Shown here one piece after another: positions 6,344 through 14,304 of a stretch of 16,246 bases of DNA. Origin of the DNA: Gemmiger_A avium (GTDB taxonomy: Bacteria > Bacillota > Clostridia > Oscillospirales > Ruminococcaceae). The first letter of the stretch is position 1; every line of letters starts with the position of its first letter. Below the pieces are notes generated by a model. It did no database searches. It was not told the DNA's origin and was given only the letters and a program-made list of their open reading frames with translations. The DNA is taken from positions 1 to 16,246 of the forward strand of contig DXFE01000039.1 in NCBI GenBank assembly GCA_019114585.1, in the 5' to 3' direction. Position numbers and translations under genes: made by a program.

Positions 6344-6832
6344 ATGGCGAAGGCAAAAGGCGGCCCCAGCACCGCGCAGGTGGTGGAGACTCTGGTGCGC
6401 CCGGTCGTGGAGGGCATGGGCCTGCGGCTGTGGGACGTGCGGTTTGAAAAGGAAGGGCCGGACTGGTTCCTGCGCATCCTGATCGACCGGGATATCCCGT
6501 TGGATACCGATACCTGTGAGGCGGTGAGCCGGGCTATCGACCCGGTGATCGACACCGCCGATCCCATCGAGCAGAGCTATTATATGGAGGTGGGCAGCCC
6601 TGGTCTGGGCCGCCGCCTGACCCGGGACGAGCATTTTACGCTTTGCCGCGGCCAGAAGGTGGCCGCCCGGCTGATCCGCCCGGATGAACAGGGCCGCCGG
6701 GAACTGGCCGGCCTGCTCACCGGCAAAGAGGGCAGCCTGGTCACCCTGGAAACCCCGGAAGGTCCGGTAAGCTTTGACGCTGCCGCCGCCAGCTTCATCA
6801 AGCTGTGCGACGACGAGGACCTGTTCGGCTGA
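6344..6832 (+). CDS. rimP: Ribosome maturation factor RimP
   Basis: This 162-residue cytosolic protein assists late 30S ribosomal subunit assembly. The ATG at 6344 follows AGGAGG (6332-6337) at good spacing. An in-frame ATG at 6299 lies inside the leader hairpin and is rejected. The N-terminal alpha/beta domain (about 8-85) contains GLRLWDVRFEKEG..WFLRILID and the D..T..CEAVSRAIDPVID segment. The family signature EVGSPGLGRRL (82-92) comes next; most homologues read E.SSPGLdRPL. The C-terminal Sm-like barrel (about 95-162) ends in DLFG. It is the first gene of the cluster, 55 bases upstream of nusA, the same order as in Bacillus (ylxS-nusA) and E. coli. Confidence 0.96.
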   Translation: MAKAKGGPSTAQVVETLVRPVVEGMGLRLWDVRFEKEGPDWFLRILIDRDIPLDTDTCEAVSRAIDPVIDTADPIEQSYYMEVGSPGLGRRLTRDEHFTLCRGQKVAARLIRPDEQGRRELAGLLTGKEGSLVTLETPEGPVSFDAAAASFIKLCDDEDLFG

Positions 6833-6887
6833 ACGACGATTCCCGCGGAAGAAAACCGCATACAATAAACAGGAGGAAACCGCAGAA

Positions 6888-7946
6888 ATGAACAACGAGT
6901 TTTTTGAGGCGCTTGCCCAGCTGTGCAAGGAGCGGGGCATCGCTGTGAGCGATATGGTGGAGAAGATCCGCGCGGCCATCGTGATCGCCGTCAAGAAAGA
7001 TTACGAGGTGGAGGACGACAACGTTCTGGTGGAGATCAACCCCGAAACCGGCAAGTTCACCGTCTCCCTGGTGCGGGACGTGGTGGAAGAGGTGGAGAAC
7101 CCCCACACCCAGATGACCCTGGAGGAGGCCCACGCCATCCGCAAGACCTACGCGCTGGGCGACCGGGTGGTCACCCCGCTCAAGACCAAGGAGTTCGGCC
7201 GTATCGCCGCCCAGACCGCCAAGCACGTGATCCGGCAGGGCATCCGGGAAGCCGAGCGCAGCCTGCAGTACAGCGAGATGCAGTCCAAGGCCCATGAGAT
7301 CGTCAGCGGCACCGTCACCTCCATCGACCCGGTGCGCGGCATCGTGGCGCTGGATCTGGGCAAGGGCGGCAACGCCATCCTGCCCAAGGGCGAGCAGGTT
7401 CCCGGCGAGGAGTTCTACGAGGGCCAGCACCTGCAGGTCTACGTGGTGGACGTGATCGTCACCGACCGCGGCCCCAAGGTCATGATCAGCCGTACCCATC
7501 CGGGTCTGGTCAAGCGGATGTTCGAGATGGAGGTGCCCGAGATCTTTGACGGTACCGTGGAGATCAAGGCCATCAGCCGCGAGGCCGGCGCCCGCACCAA
7601 GATCGCCGTGGCCAGCAAGGACCCCAACGTGGATCCCCAGGGCGCCTGCATCGGCGTGCACGGCAGCCGTGTTTCCAAGATCGTGGAGGCCCTGAACGGT
7701 GAGAAGATCGACGTGATCCCCTGGAGCGAGGACATCACCCAGTTCATCGCCGCCGCCCTGAGCCCCGCCAAGGTGCTGAAGGTGGAGCTGCTGGAGGGCG
7801 ACACCCGCAGCTGCCGCGTTACCGTGCCCGATGCCCAGCTGAGCCTGGCCATCGGCAACAAGGGCCAGAATGCCCGCCTGTGCGCCCGGCTGACGGGGTA
7901 TAATATCGATATCCGCCCCGAAAGCGGCTATTACGGCGAAGAGTAA
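6888..7946 (+). CDS. nusA: Transcription termination/antitermination factor NusA
   Basis: This 352-residue protein binds RNA polymerase and the nascent RNA to control pausing, termination and antitermination. Domains: RNA polymerase-binding N-terminal domain (about 1-130, starting NNEFFEALAQLCKERGI), S1 domain (about 135-200), KH1 (about 205-280, with the GVHG loop at 256-259) and KH2 (about 285-345, with GNKG at 323-326). The SRTHPGLVKRMFEMEVPEI linker is highly typical. It lacks the acidic repeats of gamma-proteobacterial NusA, as usual in Firmicutes, and ends shortly after KH2. The ATG at 6888 follows AGGAGG (6871-6876). An upstream in-frame ATG within rimP (6774) is rejected. It may regulate its own operon through the leader hairpin at 6296-6331. 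Confidence 0.98.
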   Translation: MNNEFFEALAQLCKERGIAVSDMVEKIRAAIVIAVKKDYEVEDDNVLVEINPETGKFTVSLVRDVVEEVENPHTQMTLEEAHAIRKTYALGDRVVTPLKTKEFGRIAAQTAKHVIRQGIREAERSLQYSEMQSKAHEIVSGTVTSIDPVRGIVALDLGKGGNAILPKGEQVPGEEFYEGQHLQVYVVDVIVTDRGPKVMISRTHPGLVKRMFEMEVPEIFDGTVEIKAISREAGARTKIAVASKDPNVDPQGACIGVHGSRVSKIVEALNGEKIDVIPWSEDITQFIAAALSPAKVLKVELLEGDTRSCRVTVPDAQLSLAIGNKGQNARLCARLTGYNIDIRPESGYYGEE

Positions 7947-7951
7947 TCCGC

Positions 7952-7968
7952 GGAGGGCCCTGCCCTCC
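7952..7968 (+). other. Small hairpin in the nusA-ylxR gap
   Basis: GGAGGGC (7952-7958) pairs with GCCCTCC (7962-7968) around a 3-base CCT loop, starting six bases past the nusA stop. No T-tract follows, so it is not a terminator. It may protect an RNA end or mark a processing point, or have no function. Confidence 0.4.
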
Positions 7969-8001
7969 CGTGCAAAATCCGGAAAGGAGTGAACCCCCAA
8001 G

Positions 8002-8280
8002 ATGCAACAACGAAAGATCCCGCTGCGCCGGTGCCTGGGCTGCAACGAATCCAAACCCAAAAAGGAGCTGGTGCGGGTGGTGCGCAGCCCGGCGGGGGAG
8101 ATCTCGCTGGATCTGGTCGGCAAAAAGCCCGGCCGCGGCGCCTATGTGTGCCCCAGCGTCCAGTGCCTGGCCAAAGCCCGCAAGGCCAAACGGATCGAGC
8201 GCGCGCTGGACACGCCCATCCCCCCCGAGGTGTACGACGCCATGGAGCAGCAGATGAAGGAGGCCGCCCATGACCAGTGA
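8002..8280 (+). CDS. ylxR: YlxR/RnpM family RNA-binding protein (DUF448)
   Basis: This 92-residue basic protein belongs to the YlxR family, always found between nusA and infB in Firmicutes. Family work links it to RNA binding and to modulation of RNase P (hence the name RnpM). Visible hallmarks are R9-R10-C11-x2-C14 (RRCLGC) at the start, ELVRVVRSPAGEISLD in the middle and GRGAYVC (44-50) near the centre; C55 completes a possible four-Cys set (11, 14, 50, 55). The ATG at 8002 follows AAAGGAG (7983-7989). The last 11 bases overlap the ylxQ start. Length is typical. Confidence 0.95.
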   Translation: MQQRKIPLRRCLGCNESKPKKELVRVVRSPAGEISLDLVGKKPGRGAYVCPSVQCLAKARKAKRIERALDTPIPPEVYDAMEQQMKEAAHDQ

Positions 8281-8587
8281 TAAAGCCTTTCAGGCCCTGT
8301 CGCTCTGCCGGCGGGCCGGCAAGCTCGTAATGGGCTTTGACCCGGTGGCCGACAATGTGATGCGGGGCCGGGCCCAGCTGGTACTGCTGGCCGCCGACCT
8401 GAGCCCCAAAACGGCCAAACGGGTGCAGAATTTCTGCGAGGGGCTGGTGCCGGTTGTGGCGCTGCCCCATACCCAGGCCGAACTGGCCGCCATCGCCCAC
8501 AAGCCGGTGGGGGTATTTGCCGTAATCGACCAGAACCTCGCCGTTCTGTGCAAGAACAGCCTGACGCAGACAAAGGAGGACCGCTAA
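8270..8587 (+). CDS. ylxQ: YlxQ, L7Ae/L30e-fold kink-turn RNA-binding protein
   Basis: This 105-residue protein of the L7Ae/L30e/S12e/Gadd45 superfamily is expected to bind kink-turn RNA; its physiological RNA in Firmicutes is not settled. Visible family features are the AGKLVMGFDPVADNVMRGRAQLVLLAADLSPKTAKRV stretch (16-52), which carries the G...G..pv...i..gka.lvilA.D.s..t piece typical of the fold, and IAHKPVGVFAVID (75-87) near the end. The ATG at 8270 lies inside ylxR and uses the GAAGGAGG at the end of that gene, so the two are translationally coupled. Its TAA stop shares one base with the infB ATG. Confidence 0.93.
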   Translation: MTSDKAFQALSLCRRAGKLVMGFDPVADNVMRGRAQLVLLAADLSPKTAKRVQNFCEGLVPVVALPHTQAELAAIAHKPVGVFAVIDQNLAVLCKNSLTQTKEDR

Positions 8588-10929
8588 TGGTTATCAAATA
8601 TAAAGTAAGCGAAGTAGCCAAAGACCTGAACAAGCCGGCCAAGCAGATCATCGACCTGCTGGCTGCCCGGGGCGGCGAGCCGAAGAAGACCGCTTCCAAC
8701 CTGGACGAGGCCGAGCTGAACTACATTTTTGAGCATTTCACCAAGGAGACCGAGGAGCCCAGCCTGGACGCCTACCTGGATTCCGCCCCGAAGCCGAAGC
8801 CCAAGGAGAGCGAGATCCTGAAGAAGGCCGACGGCACCGTGGTGGAGATGCCCACCCCGCGCCATAAGAAGAAGGAAAAGAAGCAGGCCGAGCCCCAGGG
8901 CGAGGCCCAGCCCACCGAGACGGTAGAGGCCCCCAAGCGGGAGGTCGTGACCAAGGTGGTGGACACCCGTACCGTGGACGTGAACCTGGATAAGTTCAAC
9001 GAGCGGTACACCGAGCTGGCGGGCACCAAGAACGTGGAGAACCGCCGCAAGCCCACCCCCGCCGGCAACAAGCAGAAGTTCACCAACAACAAGAACCGGG
9101 GCCGTCAGCCCTTCCAGAAGCGCCGGGAGACCGAGGCCGAGCGCCTGCAGCGCATCCAGCTGGAAAAGGCCCGCAAGGCCCAGCTGAAGGTGCAGATCCC
9201 CGACGAGATCACCGTGGGTGAACTGGCCAGCCGTCTGAAGCAGACCGCCAGCAACGTGATCAAGAAGCTGATGGGCCTGGGCGTGATGGCCAGCGTCAGC
9301 CAGGTGGTGGACTACGACACCGCCGCCATCGTGGCCGAGGAATTCGGCGCCAAGGTGGAGAAGGAAGTCCATGTGACCATCGAGGAGCGCCTGTTTGAGG
9401 TGGAAGCCGACAACGAGGCCGATCTGGTGGAGCGTCCGCCGGTCGTGGTGGTCATGGGCCACGTCGACCACGGCAAGACCAGCATCCTGGACGCCATCCG
9501 CAAGACCCACGTGACCGCGGGCGAGGCCGGCGGCATCACCCAGCACATCGGTGCGTACCAGGTCATGAGCGGCGGCAAGCCCATCACCTTCCTGGATACC
9601 CCGGGCCATGAGGCGTTTACCAGCATGCGTGCCCGCGGCGCCAACATGACCGACATCGCCGTTCTGGTGGTGGCGGCCGACGATGGCATCATGCCCCAAA
9701 CCATCGAGTCCATCAACCACGCCAAGGCCGCCCAGGTGTCGGTCATCGTGGCCATCAACAAGATGGATAAGCCCACCGCGAACCCGGAGCGGGTCATGGA
9801 ACAGCTGACCCAGTACGAACTGGTTCCCGAGCAGTGGGGCGGAGACGTGATCTGCGTGCCCGTGTCCGCGCTGACCGGCCAGGGCATCAGCGAGCTGCTG
9901 GAGAACATCGCGCTGGTGGCCGAGGTCAAGGAACTCAAGGCCAACCCCAACCGCCGCGCCAAGGGCGCCGTGGTGGAAGCCCGTCTGGACAAGGGCCAGG
10001 GCCCCGTGGCCACCATCCTGGTGCAGAACGGTACCCTGCATAAGGGCGACTGCATCATCGCCGGCACCGCTGTGGGCCGCGTGCGTACCATGAAGAACGA
10101 CAAGGGCCAGTACATCGAGCAGGCCGGCCCCTCCACCCCCGTGGAGATCACCGGCCTGACCGAGGTGCCCGCCGCAGGCGATTTGTTCGACGCGGTAGCC
10201 GACGAAAAGCTGGCCCGCGAGCTGGCCGACCAGCGCGCCACCGAGGCCAAGGAGCGTCAGTTCAGCACCTACCAGAAGGTCACCCTGGACAATCTGTTCA
10301 GCCAGATCGCCGAGGGCGAGCGCAAGGAACTGGACATCATCGTCAAGGCCGACGTGCAGGGCAGCGCCGAAGCGGTCAAGCAGAGTCTGGAGAAGATCAG
10401 CAACGACGAGGTGCGGGTCAAGGTCATCCACACCGGCGTGGGCGCCGTCAACAAGTCGGACGTCATGCTGGCCAACGCCTCCGGCGCCATCATCATCGGT
10501 TTCAACGTCCGTCCCGACCCCATCGCCAAGGAAGAGGCCGCCCAGGCCGAGGTGGAGATGCGGATGTACCGCGTTATCTACGACGCCATCAACGACGTGA
10601 CCGACGCTATGAAGGGCATGCTGGCGCCCAAGATCCGCGAAGTGGAGCAGGGCCGTCTGGAAGTCCGGCAGGTCTACAAGATCAGCAGCGTGGGCCTGGT
10701 GGCCGGCAGCTATGTGCTGGAAGGCAAGATTACCCGCAACAGCAAGATCCGCGTGGTGCGCGACGGTATCGTGGTCACCGAGGACGAGATCGCTTCCCTG
10801 CGCCGCTTCAAGGACGACGTGAAGGAAGTGGCCCAGGGCTACGAGTGCGGCGTCACGCTGGAGAAGTTCTCCGACATCAAGGAGGGCGACATCTTCGAGG
10901 CCTACATCCTCGAGGAGTATCGTGACTGA
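8587..10929 (+). CDS. infB: Translation initiation factor IF-2
   Basis: This 780-residue GTPase places initiator fMet-tRNA in the 30S P site and promotes subunit joining. Two IF2-N type modules are seen: one at the N-terminus (about 1-55) and one before the G domain (about 205-255, EITVGELASRLKQTASNVIKKLMGLG). They are separated by a charged, K/E/P-rich linker (about 60-200). The G domain carries G1 GHVDHGKT (291-298), G3 DTPGH (337-341) and G4 NKMD (391-394), followed by SALTG. Domains II, III and the C-terminal tRNA-binding barrel complete the protein. The ATG at 8587 overlaps the ylxQ stop by one base, after AAAGGAGG (8572-8579). A GTG 39 bases upstream in the same frame is rejected on that basis. 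Codon use is strongly biased to CGC/CGT/GGC, as in other highly expressed genes here. Confidence 0.98.
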   Translation: MVIKYKVSEVAKDLNKPAKQIIDLLAARGGEPKKTASNLDEAELNYIFEHFTKETEEPSLDAYLDSAPKPKPKESEILKKADGTVVEMPTPRHKKKEKKQAEPQGEAQPTETVEAPKREVVTKVVDTRTVDVNLDKFNERYTELAGTKNVENRRKPTPAGNKQKFTNNKNRGRQPFQKRRETEAERLQRIQLEKARKAQLKVQIPDEITVGELASRLKQTASNVIKKLMGLGVMASVSQVVDYDTAAIVAEEFGAKVEKEVHVTIEERLFEVEADNEADLVERPPVVVVMGHVDHGKTSILDAIRKTHVTAGEAGGITQHIGAYQVMSGGKPITFLDTPGHEAFTSMRARGANMTDIAVLVVAADDGIMPQTIESINHAKAAQVSVIVAINKMDKPTANPERVMEQLTQYELVPEQWGGDVICVPVSALTGQGISELLENIALVAEVKELKANPNRRAKGAVVEARLDKGQGPVATILVQNGTLHKGDCIIAGTAVGRVRTMKNDKGQYIEQAGPSTPVEITGLTEVPAAGDLFDAVADEKLARELADQRATEAKERQFSTYQKVTLDNLFSQIAEGERKELDIIVKADVQGSAEAVKQSLEKISNDEVRVKVIHTGVGAVNKSDVMLANASGAIIIGFNVRPDPIAKEEAAQAEVEMRMYRVIYDAINDVTDAMKGMLAPKIREVEQGRLEVRQVYKISSVGLVAGSYVLEGKITRNSKIRVVRDGIVVTEDEIASLRRFKDDVKEVAQGYECGVTLEKFSDIKEGDIFEAYILEEYRD

Positions 10930-10943
10930 GAGGAGGGCGTACC

Positions 10944-11315
10944 ATGCCCAGTAAAAATCAGGGCCGCCTGGCCCAGGATATGAAGCGGGAGGTCATCGGC
11001 ATCATCGGCCAGATGAAGGACCCGCGCCTTACCGGTGCGGGCCTGCTCACCGTCACCCGCCTGGACGTGACCCCGGATCTGGACCAGGCCCGGGTGCACA
11101 TCAGCGTGATGGGGGCCTCCGACCAGGCCACCGCCGAGGCGGTCAAGGCGCTCAACAAGGCCAGCGGCCATGTGCGCACCGAGGTATCCCGCCGCATGCA
11201 CATCCGCAAAGCCCCGCGCTTTGTGTTCTGCGCCGATGACGGCGCCGCCTACGCAGCTCATATCAACGAACTGCTGGCCGGGCTGGAGAAATCCGGCGAG
11301 CCGCAGGAGGAGTAA
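10944..11315 (+). CDS. rbfA: 30S ribosome-binding factor RbfA
   Basis: This 123-residue protein with a single KH-like fold binds the 30S subunit during 16S rRNA 5'-end maturation and cold adaptation. Recognised by MKREVIGIIGQMKDPRLTGAGLLTVTRLDVTPDL (about 13-46), where the I...L.DPR and vt.v.vs.D segments are family marks, and by LNKASGHVRTEVSRRMHIRKAPRFVF (about 70-96), equivalent to L..a.g.ir.eL...l.lr..P.l.F. It starts 14 bases after infB, with GAGGAGGG just upstream. The E-rich tail is short. Normal length. Confidence 0.96.
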   Translation: MPSKNQGRLAQDMKREVIGIIGQMKDPRLTGAGLLTVTRLDVTPDLDQARVHISVMGASDQATAEAVKALNKASGHVRTEVSRRMHIRKAPRFVFCADDGAAYAAHINELLAGLEKSGEPQEE

Positions 11316-11333
11316 GCCGAAAGGAGAGCATCC

Positions 11334-12317
11334 ATGACGGATCGTTTACAGCCGGAGGAGATGGTCAGCCGCCTTCTGAATGCGGAGGATATCCTGCTTC
11401 TGTGCCATAAAAATCCCGATGGGGACACCACCGGCAGCGCCGCGGCCCTGTGCCACGCGCTGCGGGCGCTGGGCAAGCAGGCGGCGGTATTCTGTGCCGA
11501 CCCCATCCCGTCCATGTATAGCTATATGCAGATCCCGATGTATACGCCGGATCAGTTCACCCCCGGCTGCGTGCTGGCCATCGACGTGGCCAGCATCCAG
11601 CTGTTCGGGGACCGGGCCCGCCCCTGGAGCGAGCGGGTGGACCTGTGCATCGACCACCACGGCTCCAACGCGGGCTACGCGGGGGAGACCCTGCTGGACG
11701 ACTCGGCGGCCGCAACCGCCGAGATCCTGGCGGATCTGATCCCCCTGCTGGGGACCGAGATCACCCCGCTCATCGCGGATTGCCTGTATACCGGCCTGTC
11801 CACCGACACCGGCTGCTTCAAGTTTGCCAACACCACCGCCCGCACCCACCGCACCGCTGCCCGTCTGATGGAACTGGGCGCCCGCGTGGAGGATCTGAAC
11901 CCGCTGCTGTTTGAAAACAAGTCTCGGGCTCTGATGGAGATCGAGCGGATGGCGCTGGCCGGATTGGAGTACTTCTTTGACGGCCGCTGCGCCGTGATCT
12001 GCCTGACCAAGGAGCAGATTGCCAGCAGTGGCGTCACCCCCGGTGAGCTGGAGGGCATTACCAGCCTGCCCCGCATGATCGAGGGGGTGCAGGTGGGTAT
12101 TACCATGCGCCAGCTGCCCGCCGGCAGCTGCAAGATCAGCGTGCGCACCATCAAAGGGGTGGACGCCTGCGCCATCGCCCGTCGTCTGGGCGGCGGCGGC
12201 CACAACCAGGCCGCCGGCTGCGAGCTGGAGGGCAACCTGGAAAACGCCAAGCAGGCGGTGCTGGATGAGGTGGAAAAGGAATTCCGCCGCATGGCCGCCG
12301 CACAGGAGGAAGAATGA
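11334..12317 (+). CDS. nrnA: DHH/DHHA1 phosphoesterase (NrnA-like nanoRNase / pAp phosphatase)
   Basis: This 327-residue metal-dependent enzyme of the DHH superfamily degrades short RNA oligonucleotides. Related members hydrolyse pAp or linear/cyclic di-nucleotides, so the exact substrate is inferred. DHH domain ligands are seen: H25-x-N27-x-D29-x-D31 (CHKNPDGD), D84 (AIDVAS), D107-H108-H109 (IDHHGSN) and D158 (STDTG). The C-terminal DHHA1 domain has GGGGH at 286-290 (RLGGGGHNQAAG), which binds the nucleotide. There are no extra N-terminal PAS/GGDEF (GdpP) domains. The ATG at 11334 follows AAGGAG, 18 bases after rbfA. The stop overlaps the truB start (ATGA). The rbfA-nrnA-truB order is a common Firmicute arrangement. 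Confidence 0.93.
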   Translation: MTDRLQPEEMVSRLLNAEDILLLCHKNPDGDTTGSAAALCHALRALGKQAAVFCADPIPSMYSYMQIPMYTPDQFTPGCVLAIDVASIQLFGDRARPWSERVDLCIDHHGSNAGYAGETLLDDSAAATAEILADLIPLLGTEITPLIADCLYTGLSTDTGCFKFANTTARTHRTAARLMELGARVEDLNPLLFENKSRALMEIERMALAGLEYFFDGRCAVICLTKEQIASSGVTPGELEGITSLPRMIEGVQVGITMRQLPAGSCKISVRTIKGVDACAIARRLGGGGHNQAAGCELEGNLENAKQAVLDEVEKEFRRMAAAQEEE

Positions 12318-13198
12318 GCGAGCTGAACGGGGTGCTGGTGGTAGACAAGCCCGCCGGCTGGACCAGCTTTGACGTGCTGGCCAAACTGCGCGGGGTGCTG
12401 CACACCCGCAAGCTGGGCCATTCCGGTACCCTGGACCCGATGGCCACCGGCGTGCTGCCGGTGTTTGTGGGCCCCGCCCGCAAGGCGGTGGACCTGCAGA
12501 TCAATCACGACAAGGAGTACGAGTCGGTGATCCGCCTGGGCGAGCGCACCGATACCGGCGATGTGACCGGCACGGTGCTCGAAACCGCACCGGTCACGGT
12601 GGGGGAGACGGAACTCAAAGCTGTGCTGCCCCGTTTTCTGGGGCCGCAGATGCAGCTGCCGCCCATGTACTCGGCGGTCAAGGTGGGGGGCGTGCCTCTC
12701 TATAAGGCCGCCCGCCAGGGCAAAGAGGTGGAGCGCCCCCCTCGCCCGGTGGTGATCCACGAACTGGAGTATCTGGGCCCCTGCGGGCCGAATGAGTACC
12801 GGTTGCGCATCCTCTGCGGCAAGGGCACCTATGTGCGGGTGCTGCTGGAGGAGATCGGCGCGGCGCTGGGCACCGTGGCCACCATGGCGGCTCTGCGGCG
12901 TACCCGGGCCGGGGCCTATACCCTGGCCGGCAGCCATACACTGGAAGAGATTCTGGCAGCGGGGGAGAACGTCTCCGCCCTGCTGATCGGGCTGGACACG
13001 GTGTTTGCGCACCTGCCCGCCCTTACCGCCGATGCGGCCACCGCCGGCCGTCTGGCCAACGGTGCGCCCACCTGGCGCTGCGGCCATCCCGTCGGCCGCT
13101 ACCGGCTCTACGGGCCGGACGGCGGGTTCCTCGGCGTGGGCCGCTGCAATGCGGACGGCGCACTCCGGGCGGAAAAACTGTTTATCGAGAGAGGATGA
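12314..13198 (+). CDS. truB: tRNA pseudouridine-55 synthase TruB
   Basis: This 294-residue enzyme converts U55 in the T-loop of most tRNAs to pseudouridine. The catalytic motif KLGHSGTLDPMATGVL holds the nucleophile Asp41. The N-terminal GVLVVDKPAGWTSFDVLAKL and the later YESVIRLGERTDTGDVTGTVL and GKGTYVRVLLEEIGAALGTVATMAALRRTRAG blocks are all family signatures. A short PUA-like C-terminal domain (about 225-294) is present. ATG start overlaps the nrnA stop in an ATGA, with AGGAGGAAG just upstream. The 3' end overlaps the ribF start, again as ATGA. Confidence 0.97.
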   Translation: MSELNGVLVVDKPAGWTSFDVLAKLRGVLHTRKLGHSGTLDPMATGVLPVFVGPARKAVDLQINHDKEYESVIRLGERTDTGDVTGTVLETAPVTVGETELKAVLPRFLGPQMQLPPMYSAVKVGGVPLYKAARQGKEVERPPRPVVIHELEYLGPCGPNEYRLRILCGKGTYVRVLLEEIGAALGTVATMAALRRTRAGAYTLAGSHTLEEILAAGENVSALLIGLDTVFAHLPALTADAATAGRLANGAPTWRCGHPVGRYRLYGPDGGFLGVGRCNADGALRAEKLFIERG

Positions 13199-14151
13199 GT
13201 CGGTTCTTGCAGATCAGCGATCGAGTACAGAGCCTGGACTGCCCGCAGGGAAGCGCGGTGGCCCTGGGCTTTTTCGACGGGGTGCACATCGGGCACCAGT
13301 CGGTCATCAAGGCCGCGGTGGACTGCGCCCGGGCCGAAGGGCTGGCCGCCGGGGTGTTTACCTTCCGGCTGCCGCTGTCCCATCAGCTGAAGGGCGGCCG
13401 CCTGGAAACCGAGGCCGACAAGCACCGGGTCATGGCGGACCTGGGCGTCCAGGTCTATCTGGAACCCCCGTTTGAGGAGGTCTGCGGCCAGTCCCCCGAG
13501 GAATTTGTGGATCAGATTCTGGTGGGGGCATTCCGCGCCAAGGCCGTGTTCTGCGGCGATAACTTCACCTTCGGCAAAAAGGCCGCCGGCAATGTGGAAA
13601 CCCTGCGCACCCTCTGCGGGCAGCGGGGTATCCGGGTGGTGCAGGTGGAGATGGCCCAGTGGCAGGGAAAGAGCGTCAGCTCCACCCGCATCCGGGCCGC
13701 GCTGGAAGCCGGGGACATCACCGCCGCCAATACCATGCTGGGCCGGCCCTACCGCATCGATTTCCCGGTGCGCCGCGGCCAGGGGCTGGGCCATACGCTG
13801 GGCTTTCCCACCATCAACCAGGTGTTCCCGGAGGGCTTCATCCAGCCCCGCTTCGGCATTTACATAACCCGGGTGCAGATCGGCGGCACCTGGTACGCCG
13901 GGGCCACCGGCCTGGGCACCCGGCCCACCGTGAACAGCAGCGGCCAGAACCCCACCTGTGAGACCTTCATCCCGGGCTTTACCGGTGATCTCTACGGGGC
14001 GCAGCCGGTGCTGGAATTCTACGAGTATCTGGCCCCCAGCCGCAAATTTGATACTCTGGAAGAGCTGACCGCCTGCGTGCAGGACGCCGCCGCCAAAGCG
14101 GCCGCCTACTTCGCCCCCGGCGGGGCGGGCAGCGCGGTTGAAGCCCGGTAA
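13195..14151 (+). CDS. ribF: Bifunctional riboflavin kinase / FAD synthetase RibF
   Basis: This 318-residue protein makes FMN from riboflavin plus ATP, then FAD from FMN plus ATP. The N-terminal adenylyltransferase domain (about 15-180) has the nucleotide-binding GFFDGVHIGH (25-34), GDNFTFGKKAAGN (121-133) and SSTRIR (162-167). The C-terminal riboflavin kinase domain (about 183-305) has GFPTIN (203-208) and the catalytic Glu256 in the ETFI segment, plus GDLYG. The start at 13195 shares ATGA with truB; a purine-rich AGAGAGG abuts it directly, which is too close for normal Shine-Dalgarno use. Translation is therefore likely coupled to truB; a TTG at 13207 is a less likely alternative. It is the last gene of the long operon; no terminator follows, so transcripts may continue into rpsO. 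Confidence 0.96.
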   Translation: MSRFLQISDRVQSLDCPQGSAVALGFFDGVHIGHQSVIKAAVDCARAEGLAAGVFTFRLPLSHQLKGGRLETEADKHRVMADLGVQVYLEPPFEEVCGQSPEEFVDQILVGAFRAKAVFCGDNFTFGKKAAGNVETLRTLCGQRGIRVVQVEMAQWQGKSVSSTRIRAALEAGDITAANTMLGRPYRIDFPVRRGQGLGHTLGFPTINQVFPEGFIQPRFGIYITRVQIGGTWYAGATGLGTRPTVNSSGQNPTCETFIPGFTGDLYGAQPVLEFYEYLAPSRKFDTLEELTACVQDAAAKAAAYFAPGGAGSAVEAR

Positions 14152-14170
14152 AAATCATCCACAAAACCGC

Positions 14171-14199
14171 TTGTAATCCGGCAGGTGGTGTGGTATACT
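14171..14199 (+). promoter_or_regulatory. rpsO promoter
   Basis: TTGTAA (14171-14176), a 17-base spacer and TATACT (14194-14199), with TGTGG immediately before the -10 (extended -10). Predicted start is about 14206. It begins 20 bases after the ribF stop. It lets the small ribosomal protein gene be expressed apart from the upstream operon. Confidence 0.78.
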
Positions 14200-14205
14200 G
14201 ATTAT

Positions 14206-14304
14206 CGATACCGTGGCCCGGCGAGGGGAGTATGCCCTGCATCAGGGATTCCTCGTTCCCTCCGCTGAGCTGTCGGCAAATATATAAAAGTGAGGTAACT
14301 GAAC
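14206..14304 (+). promoter_or_regulatory. Structured rpsO leader (candidate S15 autoregulatory site)
   Basis: A leader of about 100 bases separates the promoter from the ATG. It contains the hairpin CCCT-gcatc-AGGG (14235-14247). Around it two exclusive outer stems are possible: CGAGG (14222-14226) with CCTCG (14251-14255), or GAGGGGA (14223-14229) with TTCCCTC (14256-14262), the latter with one G-U. S15 is known to repress its own mRNA through leader structures that differ between phyla, so this is a plausible example. The fold was drawn by eye only. Confidence 0.4.

Noticed and set aside
6861..6866. TACAAT before nusA as an internal promoter
   Set aside because: No -35-like sequence lies 16-18 bases upstream, and the gap already holds the nusA ribosome binding site.
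7952..7968. Hairpin after nusA as a terminator
   Set aside because: There is no T-tract, and the operon continues 34 bases later with ylxR in the same direction and order as in other Firmicutes.
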